From positions 3,243,001 to 3,307,000 of the forward strand of contig CP129487.1 in the NCBI GenBank assembly GCA_030584025.1: a DNA stretch of 64,000 nucleotides. Direction: 5' to 3'. Origin of the DNA: Cyclobacteriaceae bacterium (GTDB lineage: Bacteria; Bacteroidota; Bacteroidia; Cytophagales; Cyclobacteriaceae). A program made the translations under genes and the position numbers. This document shows, piece after piece, positions 1 to 9,547 of the stretch (the stretch's first letter is position 1; every line of letters begins with the position of its first letter). A model generated the notes under the pieces. It made no database searches. It worked only from the letters and a program-made list of their open reading frames with translations, and was not told the DNA's origin.

Positions 1-504
1 TTTTGCCCAGTTGGCTACCGCCCCGCGAATGGTATTGCTTACCCCCAATCCCTTCAAGGGAATTTTTACCGAAGTTGAAATGATGTTGATAATACGGCCG
101 TACTTTTCTTCTTTCATGCCTGGCACCACAGCCTGCACCAGCAGCTGGTTGCAAATGAGGTGGGCGGTAAAGGCTTTGATAAATTCTTCTTCCTTCGCAT
201 CGATCGCCAAGCCACCGGGAGGCCCTCCCGTATTGTTCACCAGAATATGAACCTTATTCGACTGAACATGCCTGGTGATAACCTGCTTAACATTCTCAGC
301 ATCTGAAAAATCTGCTACCAAGTAACCGTGCTTTTGTGATCCCGAAACCGGTAACTCTGTCATGGTTTGCTTCAACTTCGCTTCATTCCTGGCCATCAGT
401 GTAACCGAAGCGCCAAGCGCAGCCAATTCCATGGCCGAAGCCTTTCCAATACCTTGTGTACTGCCACAAACTACTGCATACTTTCCGGTTAAATCGAGAT
501 TCAT
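1..504 (-). CDS. SDR-family oxidoreductase, C-terminus outside window
   Basis: Short-chain dehydrogenase/reductase; the first 168 codons are present and the gene runs off the left edge. Reading from the ATG at 504, the Rossmann motif appears as G-S-T-Q-G-I-G near residues 14-20 and the strand-4 motif as N-N-T-G-G-P-P. Where classical SDRs carry the catalytic Tyr-x-x-x-Lys, this protein reads Ser-Asn-Thr-Ile-Arg (codons at 25-39), so both catalytic residues seem replaced. I believe a branch of SDRs with the N-N-T-G-G-P-P motif shares this change; that is memory, not a check. It is divergent from nbaC. Substrate cannot be named. Confidence is high for the family and low for the activity. Confidence 0.85.
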   Translation of the reverse strand, partial: MNLDLTGKYAVVCGSTQGIGKASAMELAALGASVTLMARNEAKLKQTMTELPVSGSQKHGYLVADFSDAENVKQVITRHVQSNKVHILVNNTGGPPGGLAIDAKEEEFIKAFTAHLICNQLLVQAVVPGMKEEKYGRIINIISTSVKIPLKGLGVSNTIRGAVANWAK

Positions 505-591
505 ACGGGCTGAGAAAAGAAGTTTAAAACTACCTTGAATTGTTCTTAAATTAGCAATTCTTGATTTGATCACCGACTAATTTTTAAAAAT

Positions 592-1122
592 ATGCCTATT
601 CGCAGACCGTTTAACCTGAACCAATGGATTACCGAAAATCGTGACTTGTTAAAGCCCCCCGTAGGCAATAAAAACTTGTATGCCGATGCGGGCGACTATA
701 TCGTAATGATTGTAGGCGGGCCAAATGCCCGTAAAGACTATCACTTCAACGAAACGGAAGAACTGTTTTACCAGCTTGAGGGCGATATCAATGTGCGCAT
801 TCAGGAAGACGGTAAACCGGTGGATATTCCCATTAAACAAGGTGAAATGTTTCTACTTCCGGCACGTGTACCCCATCGCCCTGAACGACCGGCCAATTCG
901 GTTGGACTGGTGATTGAATGTAAGCGTCCGGAAGAAAATATATTGGACGGCCTGCAGTGGTACTGCGAGAAATGTAACAACAAATTGCACGAATACCGTT
1001 TTCATCTCGACAATATTGAGAAAGATTTTCTTCCTCGCTTTCGCGAATTTTATGGATCGGAAGAATTACGGACGTGCAAAAAATGTGGCGCGGTGATGGA
1101 AGCTGATCCACGATTTGTGTGA
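592..1122 (+). CDS. nbaC: 3-hydroxyanthranilate 3,4-dioxygenase
   Basis: Opens the aromatic ring of 3-hydroxyanthranilate to give the precursor of quinolinate, in the cytoplasmic kynurenine route to NAD. The 176-residue length fits the bacterial single-cupin enzyme. Iron ligands His51, Glu57 and His95 are present, as are substrate-binding Arg47 and Arg99. The C-terminal second metal site typical of the bacterial enzyme is intact: Cys125, Cys128, Cys162 and Cys165. It is the first gene of a co-directional set with kynU and kmo, which supply its substrate. A toxin-antitoxin pair sits between nbaC and kynU. Tryptophan dioxygenase and the formamidase are not in the window. Confidence 0.96.
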   Translation: MPIRRPFNLNQWITENRDLLKPPVGNKNLYADAGDYIVMIVGGPNARKDYHFNETEELFYQLEGDINVRIQEDGKPVDIPIKQGEMFLLPARVPHRPERPANSVGLVIECKRPEENILDGLQWYCEKCNNKLHEYRFHLDNIEKDFLPRFREFYGSEELRTCKKCGAVMEADPRFV

Positions 1123-1164
1123 GGGGAAATTTATTATCTTGTACTGCTAAACGTGTGAAGATTT

Positions 1165-1383
1165 ATGGAAGCGCTGAAAGTAAGAATAAAGTCATCCAGT
1201 AAGAAAAAATACAAAATCAAAGGGAAGGAAATTGATTTCGAGTTACTGGAGGCTAAAGTAAGGACTGTTTTATTTCAAGAACAATTTGATCGCACAGCTC
1301 AGGCAGCTAAAAGCTCAGGTCTTTCCAAAATATCTAAAAAAGAAATTGATACAATCATTAATGAGGTAAGAAAGGGTGCATAG
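1165..1383 (+). CDS. Putative antitoxin of PIN-toxin pair
   Basis: A 72-residue Lys-rich protein with no domain I can name. It begins 42 bases after nbaC and overlaps the following PIN-domain gene by 8 bases, the usual layout of an antitoxin followed by its toxin. The N-terminal third is basic (a run of serines and lysines near residues 9-20). The C-terminal half looks helical and could wrap the toxin. Assignment rests on context and size. It could instead be an unrelated small protein, but translational overlap with a PIN toxin makes the antitoxin role the best reading. Confidence 0.7.
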   Translation: MEALKVRIKSSSKKKYKIKGKEIDFELLEAKVRTVLFQEQFDRTAQAAKSSGLSKISKKEIDTIINEVRKGA

Positions 1384-1792
1384 ACTTGTTGTTGATACAA
1401 ATGTAATTATCTCCTCATTTTTAAGTGCAGGCCATCCCCGCAATATCATCAGAGAATTAATTATTCCGACTAAGGCTATACTTCTAATTTCTATTGAAGT
1501 TAAAACCGAATACCGACAGGTAATTGGATACAAAAAATTCGAAAAGTATCCACTCTTTCAGGAGGAGTCAAAAATTACTATGGAAAACATTTTATCACTG
1601 GCAGAACAAACAGCTATCAAGCATCAATTTGACCTACTACCCGACTATGATGACAATAAATTTCTTGACCTGGCCTACGCAGGTAAAGCTGATTTTCTTA
1701 TAACAGGAAACACCAGGCATTTTCCTATAAAGAAATTCTATAATACTACTATTATTTCACCTCAAAAATATTGGAATACGTATTGGTCATGA
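1376..1792 (+). CDS. PIN-domain toxin (COG1569-like)
   Basis: Putative toxin-antitoxin ribonuclease of the PIN family, 138 residues. The start is a GTG inside the 3' end of the antitoxin. PIN acidic residues are visible: Asp7 in the opening V-V-D-T-N motif, an acidic Y-D-D-N-K-F-L-D stretch at residues 91-98, Asp106, and the T-G-N motif at 110-112. Family members cut RNA with Mg2+ when free of antitoxin. Its stop codon overlaps the kynU ATG as ATGA, so the toxin gene is translationally coupled to a metabolic gene. The pair interrupts nbaC-kynU and was probably inserted there. Confidence 0.85.
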   Translation: MHRLVVDTNVIISSFLSAGHPRNIIRELIIPTKAILLISIEVKTEYRQVIGYKKFEKYPLFQEESKITMENILSLAEQTAIKHQFDLLPDYDDNKFLDLAYAGKADFLITGNTRHFPIKKFYNTTIISPQKYWNTYWS

Positions 1793-3060
1793 ATTTTATA
1801 AACTCCCTATCCTTTGCGCGTCAGCTTGATCGTACCGATCCATTAAAAAAATACCGGTATGAGTTTCTTCTTCCAAAAGTGAATAAAAAACCAGCCATCT
1901 ACTTCACCGGAAATTCATTAGGGCTTCAACCCAAGTCCACCAAAAAATTTATTAACGAAGAGCTTCTAGATTGGGCAAGACTCGGTGTTGAAGGGCATGT
2001 GCATGCTCACAGGCCCTGGTTATACTATCATAAGTTTACCAAAAAAGCATTGGCACAAGTGGTTGGGGCCAAACCACTGGAAGTAGTGGCCATGAACCAA
2101 CTTACCGTCAACCTTCATTTGATGATGGTCTCGTTCTATCGACCAACAAAAGACCGCTTTAAGATTATTACAGAAGCAGGTGCGTTTTCATCCGATCAAT
2201 ATGCGTTTGAATCACAACTGAAATGGCACAGTCAAAATCCCGATGAGGCACTGATTGAACTGAAGCCACGCACAGGCGAACACACGTTGCGCACCGAAGA
2301 TATTGTACACGCGATTGAAACACATGCCGCTCAACTGGCGCTTGTCATTTTTGGTGGTGTTCAATATTACACGGGCCAGTTTTTCAACATCAAAAAAATT
2401 ACAGAAGCTGCACATAAAGCCGGTGCATATGCAGGCTTTGACCTGGCACATGCGGTAGGCAATGTACCGTTAAACCTGCATCGTGATGGAGCAGACTTTG
2501 CCGTATGGTGCAGTTACAAATATTTGAACTCAGGCCCGGGTGGTGTGGCCGGTGCTTTCGTACACGAACGCCATGCTAAAAATTTTCAACTACCTCGATT
2601 CGCTGGCTGGTGGGGCCATAATGAAGCAGAACGCTTTCAAATGAAAAAAGGATTTGTTCCCATGCCAGGCGTGGATGGCTGGCAACTCTCTAACTTTCCC
2701 ATTTTGCAAGGGGCAGCACATTTGGCTTCGTTGGAAATTTTTCAACAAGCAGGTATCAAAAATCTGCGTAAGAAAAGCGTGGCCCTGACCGGTTATCTTG
2801 AGTTCTTGCTGAAAGAAATCGATCCGCGTGAAACAATGTTTACAATTTTAACCCCAAAAAATGTTGACGAGCGGGGTTGTCAGCTTTCCATCTTCATGAA
2901 AAAAAATGGAAAGAAGGTGTTCGATGTGCTGACCAAAGCTGGAGTAATTGCCGATTGGCGTGAACCCAACGTAATTCGTGTTGCACCTGTGCCGCTTTAC
3001 AATACATTTGAAGAGGTTTTTCGCTTTGCTGAAATTTTTAAGAAAGCAATCCATCGTTAA
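1789..3060 (+). CDS. kynU: Kynureninase
   Basis: PLP-dependent hydrolase that cleaves kynurenine or 3-hydroxykynurenine to (hydroxy)anthranilate plus alanine. I chose the ATG at 1789, which shares ATGA with the toxin stop, rather than the upstream in-frame TTG at 1771; this gives 423 residues. The fold-type I signature is clear: the F-D-L-A-H motif near residue 217, and the Schiff-base lysine in S-Y-K-Y-L-N-S-G-P-G-G at Lys244 (250 counting from the TTG). The C-terminal R-V-A-P-V-P-L-Y-N motif is also typical. It works between kmo, which follows 62 bases later, and nbaC. Confidence 0.97.
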   Translation: MNFINSLSFARQLDRTDPLKKYRYEFLLPKVNKKPAIYFTGNSLGLQPKSTKKFINEELLDWARLGVEGHVHAHRPWLYYHKFTKKALAQVVGAKPLEVVAMNQLTVNLHLMMVSFYRPTKDRFKIITEAGAFSSDQYAFESQLKWHSQNPDEALIELKPRTGEHTLRTEDIVHAIETHAAQLALVIFGGVQYYTGQFFNIKKITEAAHKAGAYAGFDLAHAVGNVPLNLHRDGADFAVWCSYKYLNSGPGGVAGAFVHERHAKNFQLPRFAGWWGHNEAERFQMKKGFVPMPGVDGWQLSNFPILQGAAHLASLEIFQQAGIKNLRKKSVALTGYLEFLLKEIDPRETMFTILTPKNVDERGCQLSIFMKKNGKKVFDVLTKAGVIADWREPNVIRVAPVPLYNTFEEVFRFAEIFKKAIHR

Positions 3061-3122
3061 CCTGATAATTATCAGTCTTTTTATTGTGTTGAAAATCTAT
3101 ATTCCGCTGTGATTCAGTTGCC

Positions 3123-4454
3123 ATGAAAGAAACCAAACACATCGCCATTGTAGGAGCCGGACTGGTTGGCTCCCTGCTATCCATCTATCTGGCCAAGCGC
3201 GGATATAAGGTTTCGGTTTATGAACGCAGGTTGGATATGCGTAAACACCTGATTGAAGGCGGCCGATCCATCAACCTGGCGTTGAGTAACAGGGGAATAC
3301 GTGCATTGGAGCAGGTGGGTTTGGCCGAAGTGTTGAAGCAAAATGCCATACCCATGCATGGGCGAATGATTCACGATGAACAGGGTAAACTCAATTTATT
3401 GCCCTATGGTAAAGCAGGGCAGTTTATTAATTCGGTTTCGCGGGGCGGGTTGAATATGGCGCTCATGACCGAAGCTGAAAAACACGGTGTTGAATTCTTT
3501 TTCGAGCACAGATGCCTTCAGGTTGATTTCGGCAAAACAGAGCTTACCCTGCAAGAATACGAAGCTGTAAAACGCAAAACATTTGATGTGATCATCGGTT
3601 CTGATGGAGCCTTCTCTGCCGTTCGTGGGGCTATGCAAATCACCGATCGGTTTGAATATCAACAAACCTATATTGAGCACGGCTACAAAGAATTACGCAT
3701 TCCCGCTGGTGATGATGGAAATTTTTTAATGGAACCGAACGCCTTGCACATCTGGCCACGCGACAGTTTCATGTTGATTGCTTTACCCAATCCAGATAAA
3801 ACCTTTACATGCACGCTGTTCCTCCCTTTTGAAGGACGCAATTCTTTCGAAGCGCTTGATTCACCTGAAAACATTGAGCATTTCTTTAAAAAATATTTCT
3901 CCGATGCGCATGCGATGATGCCAACGCTTCAGGAAGATTTTCGCGATAATCCCACAGCTTCCCTGGTAACAATTCGTTGCTATCCATGGGTTCGCAACAA
4001 AACGTTATTAATCGGAGATGCCGCTCATGGCATTGTTCCGTTCTATGGACAGGGTATGAATGCTGGCTTTGAGGATTGTCGCGTGTTGAATGATTTACTG
4101 GACGAGCATGGTGATAAATGGAAAAAAGTGCTACCTGTATTTCAGGATTTGCGTAAGCCCGATGCCGATGCCATTGCGCAATTGGCACTTGACAATTTTG
4201 TAGAAATGCGCGACCTGGTCAATGATGAAGACTTCATCATCCGCAAAAAAATTGAAGCCAAACTGCACGAACGCTATCCGGATAAATGGATTCCCTTATA
4301 TACAATGGTTACCTTCCGCGATGACCTGCGTTATTCCTACGCGTTGGAAACAGGAAAAAAGCAAAAAGCCATCATGGATGAGGTGATGAGGTCGCCCGGA
4401 GTTTTTGTAAACTGGGAATCGGTGAACCTGGAAGCCATTGTGAGTAAACTTTGA
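3123..4454 (+). CDS. kmo: Kynurenine 3-monooxygenase
   Basis: FAD- and NADPH-dependent hydroxylase converting kynurenine to 3-hydroxykynurenine, 443 residues. The N-terminal FAD motif G-A-G-L-V-G is at residues 11-16, and the second flavin motif G-D-A-A-H-G followed by Y-G-Q-G-M-N-A-G lies near residue 300, as in aromatic hydroxylases. The R-S-I-N-L-A-L-S-N-R-G stretch near residues 48-58 is characteristic of KMO. With kynU and nbaC it gives a three-step path from kynurenine to the quinolinate precursor. The next gene is convergent 12 bases downstream. The 62-base gap after kynU contains only a weak AT-rich dyad. Confidence 0.96.
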   Translation: MKETKHIAIVGAGLVGSLLSIYLAKRGYKVSVYERRLDMRKHLIEGGRSINLALSNRGIRALEQVGLAEVLKQNAIPMHGRMIHDEQGKLNLLPYGKAGQFINSVSRGGLNMALMTEAEKHGVEFFFEHRCLQVDFGKTELTLQEYEAVKRKTFDVIIGSDGAFSAVRGAMQITDRFEYQQTYIEHGYKELRIPAGDDGNFLMEPNALHIWPRDSFMLIALPNPDKTFTCTLFLPFEGRNSFEALDSPENIEHFFKKYFSDAHAMMPTLQEDFRDNPTASLVTIRCYPWVRNKTLLIGDAAHGIVPFYGQGMNAGFEDCRVLNDLLDEHGDKWKKVLPVFQDLRKPDADAIAQLALDNFVEMRDLVNDEDFIIRKKIEAKLHERYPDKWIPLYTMVTFRDDLRYSYALETGKKQKAIMDEVMRSPGVFVNWESVNLEAIVSKL

Positions 4455-4465
4455 TCTGCCATCGC

Positions 4466-5896
4466 TCAGGAAGAAATCATCAATTTATATTCCTCATAGC
4501 GATTCAGTATGGCTTTCACATAATTTACCGGCTCTTCGCATTTGCAATAGCCCGCCATAACCACCGGATCGCGGTAATAGGTTGGATCTGATTTTTTCAG
4601 CAGGTATGATTCTACGACAATCCACGATGTTGGATCATCACCATGTTTCTCCGCCAACTTACGTGCGTCAATGATGTGGGTTAGTCCGGCATTATACGAA
4701 GCCAACACAAACTTTAAACGCTCGTCATCATCCAAAATACTTTTCGACCAATACTTATCGAGATATTTCAAAAAACGCACACCTCCGCGCAAACTTTGTT
4801 GCGCATTATTCGGATCGGTAACCCCAAAACGTTTCGCAGTTTCTGGCATTAGTTGCATTAGTCCTTTCGCTCCAGCCCACGATTCACCTGAAGGGTTAAA
4901 GCGCGATTCCTGATACACAACAGATGCCAGCAAGCGCCAATCCCACCCCAATTCATCCGCGCCCTCCCGAATCAATTCATCGTAAACAGATATTTTATTC
5001 CCACCTAATGAAGAGTAATCACTGGTAAGCCTGATAACGGTTGTACGCGGACTGTTAAAATACCGGTTATAGATTACCATAAAAGTGGCCTGCTTTTTAA
5101 TTTCGGCTAACCAGCTGTCAATTGCTGATTTCAATTCGGGTGAGCTATGCCGAACAGCCCATGCAATTTGCTGGGGCAGACTAAGAATGGTTTCCACATC
5201 CAGGTTATCATAATACGTAGCGTTTACACGGGCAATAATGTTATCGGTTACGGTATACTCAATTTCACCTGTAGCTACGGCACGAATTAAATTTTCAGTT
5301 TCAGCATCGGTGCTGTCCTCACGGATTATTATTTCTCCACCTATCTCCTCCGACAAATGCTTCAGGCGCTGTGCAAAACTGGAGTTTGCCATTACATATA
5401 CTTCTTTTCCGATCAATTGAGTAGGCCGTCTTACCAACTGTTCATTCAATTTACTTCGGGAGAGTTGGCGCCAATTGTCCGGTTTACGCTGAACCAATAC
5501 CTGGTACGCATCAAACTGCGGACTAGTAAACAACACTTTCTCCGTGCGTCCTTTCGTAATGGTTAGCGGAAAAGCAAGAATATCGCCTTCACCTTTGTTT
5601 AGTTGCTCCATCGCCCGCTCTACTCCAGATGTTACGCGAATGCGGAGTTCCACCTCAAGATGTTGCGCCAGTCGTTTGAGTAATTCATACTCAAACCCCA
5701 TGGAGCGGCCCTTGTAAATAAAATAGCTGAACGAGTTATTGTCGATAAGGGCGGTAATATAGCCGCGCTCCTTGATTCCGTTTAAATCAAGCGAAAAAGG
5801 AGGGGATGTGGCTGTTTTATTACCGGAAAAATATTCGCAGGAAGAAGTAAAAACCAGTAAAAACAGAACCAGCGCAGTACGTTGGATCAGCTGCAT
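4466..5896 (-). CDS. mltF: MltF-like membrane-bound lytic transglycosylase
   Basis: Predicted periplasmic lipoprotein that cleaves peptidoglycan glycan strands. The signal peptide ends at the lipobox Cys20 (T-S-S-C). Residues about 40-285 form a family-3 periplasmic solute-binding domain; about 300-476 form a goose-type lysozyme/SLT domain. Catalytic Glu330 lies in V-V-Y-Q-E-S-R-F, followed by G-A-K-G-L-M-Q-L-M-P and, further on, A-S-Y-N-A-G. This two-domain order is that of MltF, 476 residues being normal. It is convergent with kmo and upstream in orientation of nothing obviously related, so its regulation is unknown. Confidence 0.92.
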   Translation of the reverse strand: MQLIQRTALVLFLLVFTSSCEYFSGNKTATSPPFSLDLNGIKERGYITALIDNNSFSYFIYKGRSMGFEYELLKRLAQHLEVELRIRVTSGVERAMEQLNKGEGDILAFPLTITKGRTEKVLFTSPQFDAYQVLVQRKPDNWRQLSRSKLNEQLVRRPTQLIGKEVYVMANSSFAQRLKHLSEEIGGEIIIREDSTDAETENLIRAVATGEIEYTVTDNIIARVNATYYDNLDVETILSLPQQIAWAVRHSSPELKSAIDSWLAEIKKQATFMVIYNRYFNSPRTTVIRLTSDYSSLGGNKISVYDELIREGADELGWDWRLLASVVYQESRFNPSGESWAGAKGLMQLMPETAKRFGVTDPNNAQQSLRGGVRFLKYLDKYWSKSILDDDERLKFVLASYNAGLTHIIDARKLAEKHGDDPTSWIVVESYLLKKSDPTYYRDPVVMAGYCKCEEPVNYVKAILNRYEEYKLMISS

Positions 5897-5924
5897 AGCT
5901 GATTGAAAATAGGCATAATGCAGG

Positions 5925-5955
5925 TAAAAAAAAAGAGGCCCCGAAGGGAGCCTCT
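5925..5955 (-). terminator. Intrinsic terminator after the Oar-like receptor
   Basis: On the minus strand a stem AGAGGC-(T)-CCC with loop TTCG and GGG-GCCTCT is followed by a run of about ten T. It lies 29 bases past the stop of the receptor gene and matches a rho-independent terminator well. Confidence 0.9.
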
Positions 5956-5983
5956 CTTCTATTCAAATTCTACGCTACTTCAA

Positions 5984-8900
5984 TCAATTGAAGATATAAC
6001 GTAAACCAAACTGCATATAGTAGGTTGATGTGATGGAGTTGTTATCCCTGAAGGTAGTAGACACAGGTACACTTCCGTTTGATTGTAATCTAAAGGTTGG
6101 AGTAACTGCTCCGCCTGGTGTTACTGCTCCTCCAGTAGACGTGATGTTAGTAGGAACAAGAATATTCGCTGCATTCACTTGTTTAAAAATGCCCCACTTA
6201 GGGTTCAACAAATTGCCAATGTTGAAAATATCAAGAGTAAACTGCAATGTATTCTTTCTACCTCCGATATCTGTGAACAAATCTTGTGTTAAGCGGAAAT
6301 CAAATTGATTTCTCCATGGCATAGTGGCGCCATTTCGCGTTGCATATTCCCCTTTGTGCTTGCTTAAATATTTATCTTGCTCAATATACGCGAAGAAAAT
6401 GTCGCTTTGCTCCTGAGCAGTTACAACATTTGGATTTCCGGCTGTTCCATAATTATGATCTGTAAACGTAATCTCTGAAGGATCATTTGGAATATAAATC
6501 AAATCATTGGTTTGACCATCGCGGTTAAAATCTGAACTGTAGGTGTAAGAGAATCTTCCAGCAACAGAACCTTCATAGAATAATGAAACTGATGTAGCGA
6601 GTTTCTTCAAATATTCTTTACGATAAGATACTGATGCGATCACGCGATCCGGTACAACATATCCAGCAGTGCTCAGATCGGGTCTGTTTGCAATACCTGT
6701 TGCAATCTGTGTATTCTGCCAAGTGTTAATTAACTGGTCGCCACCTCCATCGTAAAGTACTTTCGCTCCACTTCTTGTATAGGCAACAAAAGCAGAAAAT
6801 CCTTTGTCAAATTGCTTTTCAATTTTAGCCGATATAGAATAGTAATGTCCTTGATCACCATTGCTCAGTATAATAGGGTTCCATGCACTACCTGCCACTT
6901 CACTGGCCTGCCCTCCAGACAATTTGTATTTAAACTTATCAACATTGGCTGTTGGATAAATCAAACGATTATCCGGATATCCCGCAACATTCAATGGTTG
7001 TGCATCCGCATCGTTAATGTTTGGATTTACACCAATGGCCGTGTTCAAATCTTTGGTAAAAATTGCTTCCAAGGTTGCTACAATTCCATAAGGCAATTGC
7101 TTATCAACGGCTATGCTGGTTTTCCACGCCTGTGGAAATTTAAAGTCGGGGTCTATAGCGCTAAAAGCAGAAGGAATACTTGTTCCAGCGGCTGGAGGGT
7201 TAGCGGGAAGATACGCTCGGATATCCGGTGAGAATGGCCCCGGTGTATTGGCCTGACCAGACCAGGTTTGAGTAAACTGAAGCAACCCAGCATCACCTGA
7301 TTGAGCTACCAACCATACAGTAGGAACACGACCTGTGAAGATACCCGTTCCACCACGAACTTGTAATGAACGGTCTCCTTTTACATCCCAGTTAAAACCA
7401 ATACGAGGCGATGCCATAACTCTTGTTTTGGGAAGTACTCCAGAATCCATCTTGCGACCACCGTTGAAGTCTAGTGGCTCCACCAATGGATGGGTTTTGA
7501 TGCCATCAACTTCAGGGAAAGTAGGTAAATCAAAGCGGATACCCGCTGTAACCTTCAATTTGTCATTGATCGCCATCTCATCCTGCGCATATACGGAATA
7601 CTGGTTATAACCTATGTTCGGGAAGGCCTGTACATAACCAGGAGATAAAGAGTAAGTGATTGCATAATTGATTGGATTTTCACCATTCACAAAATCATCC
7701 CATGAATTGAATACGTAATAACCAGTTCCAAAACGTTGGAATCCGTTTTTCGTTTTTTGAAAATCCGCTTGAATGCCTGCAGTTATAGTATGGATACCTG
7801 AAGTCAAGGTTGCGTAATCAACAATGGAGTAAGTCTTTACATCACGCAAATTGCCATAGGTGAATAACTCATAACCAAATGAGGTATATGTAGAAAGAGA
7901 ACCAGAACCATCCAGGATATCAACGAAAGGAAAGACACCACCACCTGAACTACGTGGGTCATTTTGATGGGTATACGTTGCCCGGAATGTGTTAGCTACT
8001 TTACCAAACAATGAGTTTGCCTCCACTGCTAATGAATAAAAGTTTGCTTCCTGAAAATAGCCCGCGTTCTTAAAGAATAGGGCAAAATTGCTTTGCCTGT
8101 TATGCACAGGGTTCGGAAGGCCAGACTGAGAAACTGATGTGCTCGGGAATGAAGGCCGCTTGCTCTCTACCTGACTGTAACGCACGTTAACACGATGATT
8201 CTGGTTAATGTTCCAATCTAATCTGGCCGTAAATTTATTCGAGTTGCTTTCATTGTCATACCCTTGATAAGGGCCTGTTTCATATCCGTAGGTTTCTCTG
8301 AGGTATTGTCTAATCTCATCCAAATCACTCGCCAAAGGACGAGATACGTTTGGATTATTCGCGGGGTCAAATGTACCGGGATTGCCAGGGGTTGTGGATG
8401 TTGCGGCTACCTGCAATTGACCTGGGCGTGTTTCATTTGTTTGCTCATAATTGAAGAAGAAAAATAGCTTATTCTTAATGATCGGGCCACCGAGTCGAAT
8501 ACCATAAGTTTTAATGCTTAGTGGTGCCCGTGTTAATGGAGCATTGTCACCCACTTCATTCCCTTGATGATTTTGATTTCTCCAGAAGGTATAAGCTGAA
8601 CCAGAAAATTCATTTGTACCAGAGCGGGTAACGGCATTAATTGAACTGCCAATGAAATTAGCTTGACGGATATCGTAGGGCGTGATGTTTACAGAAATCT
8701 CTTCTAATGCATCCAAGGATATAGGTGAACCATTTGCGGGTAGGTTTCCACCAATACCAAAAGTGTTATTAAAATCCGATCCATCAATCGTGAGGTAATT
8801 TTGCCGATAGTTACCACCACCAATCGCGCCTTCGCTGTTTGATGAGGCTTGAGGCGTAAAACGAATCATATCATTCATGCTTCGTGAAATGGTAGGCATC

Positions 8901-9337
8901 GTCATGATTTCACGTGTACTTACACTAGTGATTGCACCATTTCTGTCGCTGTTCATTAGTTTGTCTTGTGTTCCTGTCACAACAACCTCTTCCAGTTGAG
9001 TGCCCTCTTCACTAAGAGCTGCACTTAACACATAAGTCTCTCCAAGCTTTAGGTAAATCTGGCCATAAACTTGTTCGCCATAGCCAACAAAGCTAACGCG
9101 AACCTTGTACGGCCCACCTACACGCATGTTGGGAATATTAAATCTTCCATCTGCGAGAGACACAGATCCATAAGTTGTCCCCGAAGGTTCATGCGTGGCC
9201 ACGATATTTGCACCGGGAACGGCATCACCTTTTTGGTCTTTAACCGTACCACTCATCGTTGAGGTGGTAACCCCCTGTGCCAAAGCCCCTGCAAAGGCCA
9301 CCAGCAAAAGGGTAAAGAGTAGTAAAATTCTCTTCAT
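5984..9337 (-). CDS. Oar-like TonB-dependent outer-membrane receptor
   Basis: Outer-membrane receptor of the TonB-dependent class, 1117 residues. A Sec signal peptide (ending near A-L-A-Q, residue 21) precedes a carboxypeptidase-regulatory/CNA-B-like beta-sandwich (about 25-120), a plug domain (about 120-240, with the E-E-V-V-V-T-G motif) and a long beta-barrel ending in Y-M-Q-F-G-L-R-Y-I-F-N, with a terminal aromatic pair typical of barrel insertion. The order and length resemble Oar proteins (family first known from Myxococcus) rather than SusC, and no SusD partner is adjacent. Ligand unknown. The gene stands alone between a terminator and a divergent peptidase. Confidence 0.9.
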   Translation of the reverse strand: MKRILLLFTLLLVAFAGALAQGVTTSTMSGTVKDQKGDAVPGANIVATHEPSGTTYGSVSLADGRFNIPNMRVGGPYKVRVSFVGYGEQVYGQIYLKLGETYVLSAALSEEGTQLEEVVVTGTQDKLMNSDRNGAITSVSTREIMTMPTISRSMNDMIRFTPQASSNSEGAIGGGNYRQNYLTIDGSDFNNTFGIGGNLPANGSPISLDALEEISVNITPYDIRQANFIGSSINAVTRSGTNEFSGSAYTFWRNQNHQGNEVGDNAPLTRAPLSIKTYGIRLGGPIIKNKLFFFFNYEQTNETRPGQLQVAATSTTPGNPGTFDPANNPNVSRPLASDLDEIRQYLRETYGYETGPYQGYDNESNSNKFTARLDWNINQNHRVNVRYSQVESKRPSFPSTSVSQSGLPNPVHNRQSNFALFFKNAGYFQEANFYSLAVEANSLFGKVANTFRATYTHQNDPRSSGGGVFPFVDILDGSGSLSTYTSFGYELFTYGNLRDVKTYSIVDYATLTSGIHTITAGIQADFQKTKNGFQRFGTGYYVFNSWDDFVNGENPINYAITYSLSPGYVQAFPNIGYNQYSVYAQDEMAINDKLKVTAGIRFDLPTFPEVDGIKTHPLVEPLDFNGGRKMDSGVLPKTRVMASPRIGFNWDVKGDRSLQVRGGTGIFTGRVPTVWLVAQSGDAGLLQFTQTWSGQANTPGPFSPDIRAYLPANPPAAGTSIPSAFSAIDPDFKFPQAWKTSIAVDKQLPYGIVATLEAIFTKDLNTAIGVNPNINDADAQPLNVAGYPDNRLIYPTANVDKFKYKLSGGQASEVAGSAWNPIILSNGDQGHYYSISAKIEKQFDKGFSAFVAYTRSGAKVLYDGGGDQLINTWQNTQIATGIANRPDLSTAGYVVPDRVIASVSYRKEYLKKLATSVSLFYEGSVAGRFSYTYSSDFNRDGQTNDLIYIPNDPSEITFTDHNYGTAGNPNVVTAQEQSDIFFAYIEQDKYLSKHKGEYATRNGATMPWRNQFDFRLTQDLFTDIGGRKNTLQFTLDIFNIGNLLNPKWGIFKQVNAANILVPTNITSTGGAVTPGGAVTPTFRLQSNGSVPVSTTFRDNNSITSTYYMQFGLRYIFN

Positions 9338-9371
9338 AAATTATGGTTTTTAGTTGTTTAGTATAAGGCAA

Positions 9372-9379
9372 CAAAAATA
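9372..9379 (-). promoter_or_regulatory. Possible Bacteroidota -7 element for the receptor gene
   Basis: The minus strand reads TATTTTTG, matching TAnnTTTG, 34 bases upstream of the receptor ATG. No TTTG is present at the expected upstream distance, so the call is weak. Confidence 0.35.
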
Positions 9380-9547
9380 TCCCGATTTACCGGATATGGG
9401 TTTAATTACCCTTTAATTCTTTCCACAAATTTGTTCACAATTAATTAACAACCTGACTTTCACCACTTGTCAAAATATCAGTAAAAGGTTTGCTTAAAAA
9501 GGGCTTGTTCGCTCTCTTTAAGGTCATATCCTGAACGCTAAAACACT

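Noticed and set aside
3062..3085. Possible terminator between kynU and kmo
   Set aside because: The dyad CTGAT-AATT-ATCAG is only five AT-rich pairs with a broken T tract; co-transcription of kynU and kmo is more likely.
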